Shown here: positions 60,556 to 64,000 of the stretch, piece by piece
Layout of the letters: the number at the start of each line of letters is the position of its first letter
Position numbering within the stretch: the stretch's first letter is position 1
NCBI GenBank assembly: GCA_034509755.1
Contig: JAVYJV010000041.1
Span: 1,160,801-1,224,800, forward strand
Length of the DNA: 64,000 bases
Direction of reading: 5' to 3'
DNA from: Anisodus tanguticus
Lineage: Eukaryota > Streptophyta > Magnoliopsida > Solanales > Solanaceae
The notes under the pieces: model-generated
Databases searched by the model: none
What the model was told of the DNA's origin: nothing
What the model saw: only the letters and a program-made list of their open reading frames with translations
Translations under genes and position numbers: made by a program

Positions 60556-61630
60556 AGATTGAGTTTTACGCTTAAAATTATTTTTATATTTTGCTTATAA
60601 ATTACTAATTTATATAAATATATAAATTGAAGTTTAATAAGTTAATTTAACTGTTAAGTTTTATGCAATTTAAATCAACAGGTTTATTATAAAACTAAAT
60701 AATTAAGTATAATATTATAAGTAGTTTGTTAAAAATTAAGAACTTTCAAACGAAGAATTTATTTTTAAAGAATTATTTTTAAGACTTTTTACTTATCAAA
60801 CTTTGAAGTAATTTGTTATAAAGGTTAAAGTTTTTGATAAAAAAACTTGAAGATATTTTTTCTCAAAAATTAAGTTTCTTTGGTTAATCTAACTTAATTA
60901 TATTTTTATCAATCAAAAACAAATTTTGAGGTTATAAGAATGACTAGATTTTTTTTTTCAATTAAACCTTAGAAGTTTTGATATCAAAAACTTTGTTTTA
61001 AATAATTAATCTATTTTAAAATTTCTATAATGATAAAGTTTTAAAAGAAAACTCATTAAATAATTTTGGACATTGGTCATTATATAAATTGAAAAAATTT
61101 TCTCTTAGTTTATCCAAATAATTTTTTGTTATCTTTTTTTAAACAATTATGGTTATTACTATTTGATTAAAATCTCTCTAAAATTATTGCTTTGTTCATA
61201 TGAAAAAAAAATTTCAAAAACTAATAAGGAAATATTTTTTTTAATAATTAGTTTGAGTAACTAATGTATTTAGAAATTTTCAAAAAAAAACTTTCCATGA
61301 TTGTCTTGAATTATATTTTAAATTCAATTAAAAAATCATTTTTTTAATTTACGTTTAAACCTAATTTTATTTAAATTTTAAAAAACTACTAATTATATTC
61401 GAATTAATGCTACTTAATTTTAGCTGGACATTTTTTTTATTCAAAGAAATTTAATTTCTTTTCAACCTTTCATATCAAGATTTATATTAAAATTAATTTC
61501 TGCTTAAAATGATTTTTAGGACTTATTTTTTTTTTAACTTTTAGATCTTTTTTTATTTGAAAAAAATTTCATTTTTATTTTAATTGAACAATTTTTTAGT
61601 CAAAGGAATTTTCAGATCTCTTTTAAATAA

Positions 61631-61715
61631 ACAAGTTTTTAGATCTTTTACATTTGAATCAATTTTTAAACCTTTTTCATTTTAAGCAACTTTTAGAATT
61701 TTTTTTCATTTGTTC
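61631..61715. repeat. ~27 bp tandem repeat, three units
   Basis: Units such as TTTTTAGATCTTTTACATTT plus GAATCAA, then TTTTTAAACCTTTTTCATTT plus TAAGCAA. Diverged copies extend left to about 61540. Confidence 0.55.
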
Positions 61716-63095
61716 TTAGGTCATTTTTAAATTAAGAAAAATTCCCTTTTTAGAATAAACTTTTTATTGATTTTCATTCATAATTATACCTATTGTTTAA
61801 AATACATTTTTATAATTATGTTTACTAAATAAAAATTACTTATATCTATTAAAAACTAAACTCACTTTCAAAAAATTTTCCATTAAAACTTTATAATCTA
61901 ATTTAACATAAATTATTTTTAAAAGAAAATTGAAACATCAAAACTTTTTAATAATTTTCATGAGAATTTTTTTAATGACATGTGGAGAGTTTAAAATAAA
62001 TTTTAAAATTTTGAAAAATTATTTTTTCAGATCATTTTGATTTATTTAAAAAACTTCAAATTTTAGAAAAATTATTTATATGAAATTGAATAAAAAGATT
62101 TATTTGAATTTTATTTAACATTAGTTTTAATTAATTTAATATAAAAAAAAAATATTTTTTTCAATTTTCTTATGATAATTTTTAAAGTTTTTGTTTTTGA
62201 AAAAAATTTTTTTTTTTTTTTTTAAATTTCTATTGTTTGAAATGATGTTTTGTCAAAATATTTTTTAAGACTATTAAACATTTTTCATTTTATCAAATAA
62301 AGTTCTTTAATAAAAAAGTCTTTCTAAACTTTTTTATTTAGCTAGATCAAGCAAAAACTAATCATTTTATATTTTGATTTTTATAAAAAGCATTGGTTTT
62401 TTTGGAATTTGATGAAATTTTTGAATTTGAATCAGCATTTTTCAAGTTCATGTAACATTTTAATTCCCAAGTTTATACTAAAAAAAAAATTTGAAAGAAA
62501 ATTTAAGAAAATTTCTTGAATTATTTAAGAATTTTTACGGTTTGTTAGTTTAATAATGAAGTTTATAAATAATCTTATTAGTTAAATATGCGTAACTAGT
62601 GATTATTTTAAATTTTAGTTATTAAAAAAACTTATTTAAAGTCAAATTATGAAAAGTTTTGATAAAATAAATTTTTATTATAAAACTTGTTAAATCTAAA
62701 AGGTGTGTTAATCTATTAGATAGAGATATAAAAAAAAAGTTTTATAATCATTTTTAAGTGTTTCTTAAGTTTAAGATTAAAAACTTGAATTTTAAACTTA
62801 GGTGATCTTCTATAAAAAAATAAATTACAAATAATTTCAGAAAAATTCTAAATTTCTTAACACCTAAAACTAGTTTACAATAAAATTTATTTTCAAATTT
62901 AATAATTTTATCTTAATATAAAACTTTTAGATTTTTTTAGAAAAAATTTTAATCGTTTATTTGTAAAAAGCAAATTGACTATTGAAGAAAATTTTCAACT
63001 TTATTTAAATTAACAAAAACTTGAAAATTTCATAAAAAGTTAATAAATGTCGCTTTTTTTCGACTTTAAACAACTTTTTATTTTTTTATTAGCTA

Positions 63096-63390
63096 AAAGA
63101 TCTAAAAAGTCTTAGATGTAGAAAATGTTTAAAAATTCTAAAATATATATGATGTAAAAAATATTTAAAAAGTAAAAACTGTGTATCATTTAGAAGATTT
63201 ATAAAAAAAAATAAAAAAAATGTTTATGGTGTAGAAGATCTAGAAAATGTTTATGAAGTAAAAGTTTAAAAAAAAAAGTAGGAAATGTTTATGAAGTAGA
63301 ACATCTAGAAAAAAAAACTAAAAGAACTAAAAGATGTATTAAAATTAAAAAATGTTGAAAAAGATGTAGAAAAGATGTTTAAAAAATAAT
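63096..63390. repeat. Degenerate repeats of GATGTAGAAAATGTTTA type
   Basis: Segments like GTAGAAGATCTAGAAAATGT and GAAGTAGAACATCTAGAAAA recur with AAATGTTTATG between them. Spacing varies from about 27 to 45 bp. Confidence 0.45.
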
Positions 63391-64000
63391 TTTTAGTATA
63401 ATTTTTTTGAAAGTTTTTTTTTTACTTTAATGTCTAAATTAAGATAAAGTTAGTTTTAGAAAAAAAAAATTTCTCTTTTTTCAAAGTAAAAGCTATTTGA
63501 TAAAAAATAAATTAAATTTTTTTATCACTATTTTAAATTAGCATTTGATACTTTTAAAACCAGATATTGTTTTAATTATTTAACCTACTGATTTTGTTTA
63601 CTTAAACAAATCCAGATATTTTTAAAATAGTTTATCATCACCAGCAGCGAAATAAATTTTATTTTATTATTCATGTTTTAGTGATTTATTTGAACAAGCT
63701 AAGGCATCCGTATTTTATTTAATTATTTTTTAAATATAAAGTTTAAAAATTTTAATTTATGATTGCTAAACTAATAAAAGTCCAGTTTAAAGAGAGTGTT
63801 TGATTACACTAAAAAAAAAAAAAAAAATTTAAATATCTAATTCAAAATCATCAGTTAGTTCATAAAAATTTCTCATTCTAAACAACAAATCTTCAAATTT
63901 AAAACACTAATCTGTAAAATTATTACAAAAAACAATATCTAATACTATCACCAAAATATTTTTATACTCTTTATTAACCATAACTTTATAAAATGAGTAT

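Larger units (their letters stand above)
57133..64000. other. Gene-free right end with several tandem arrays
   Basis: No coding exon, tRNA or rRNA recognised on either strand. Contains arrays at 60072-60263, 60508-60555, 61631-61715 and 63096-63390. Confidence 0.6.

Noticed and set aside
57133..63000. Continued strand skew implying a + strand gene beyond the window
   Set aside because: Skew is patchy here (T-rich near 57.3 and 61.5 kb, A-rich near 58.8 and 59.5 kb), so no direction can be inferred.
63811..63827. 17-base poly-A run as a retroposon tail
   Set aside because: Similar runs are frequent in this DNA and no retroposed body or target duplication was seen upstream.

Overview
The window is nuclear DNA from a multicellular animal with an extremely AT-rich genome; by eye about a fifth of the bases are G or C, and less between genes. 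Eleven genes can be reconstructed exon by exon. Every join uses GT-AG introns and keeps frame, most introns are 47-145 bp, and all use the standard genetic code. The gene set points to an animal with synapses and chromatin/signalling machinery of eumetazoan type: RIM, a Polycomb-type chromodomain protein, HMGA, a natriuretic-receptor-like guanylate cyclase, otopetrin, TAK1, a USF-like bHLH-zipper, BAF53/ACTL6, NT5C2, a DNAJB6-like chaperone and centrin. I cannot name the phylum from the sequence.

Layout. 1-3406: AT-rich sequence with a degenerate ~32 bp tandem array. 3407-11936 (+): a 13-exon RIM/UNC-10 gene of 1772 codons. 11937-22410: over 10 kb without a recognisable gene; base composition flips from T-rich to A-rich on the + strand near 15.4-16.0 kb. 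22411-37771 (-): centrin, Polycomb/CBX, HMGA, NT5C2 and otopetrin, all on the minus strand. 39505-39863 (-): an orphan coding exon with a good splice donor. 41085-44563 (+): receptor guanylate cyclase. 44824-50231 (-): DNAJB6-like and ACTL6. 52621-54848 (+): TAK1, convergent with the mini-USF gene at 55077-55435 (-). 55541-57132: an element bounded by 45 bp terminal inverted repeats, probably a non-autonomous DNA transposon, sitting just upstream of the USF-like gene. 57133-64000: no gene seen, several tandem arrays.

The genes do not form a pathway or operon. Four act in the nucleus on chromatin or transcription (Polycomb, HMGA, ACTL6, USF) and three at membranes or synapses (RIM, otopetrin, guanylate cyclase), but clustering looks incidental. 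The most unusual aspects are the density of 14-37 bp minisatellites in introns, spacers and one coding exon; the strand-specific A/T skew that matches gene direction; the inverted-repeat element; and several divergent proteins (a centrin with one canonical EF loop, a 99-residue USF, a Polycomb protein with a huge charged tail). I found no prokaryote-type defence system, CRISPR array, tRNA or rRNA.
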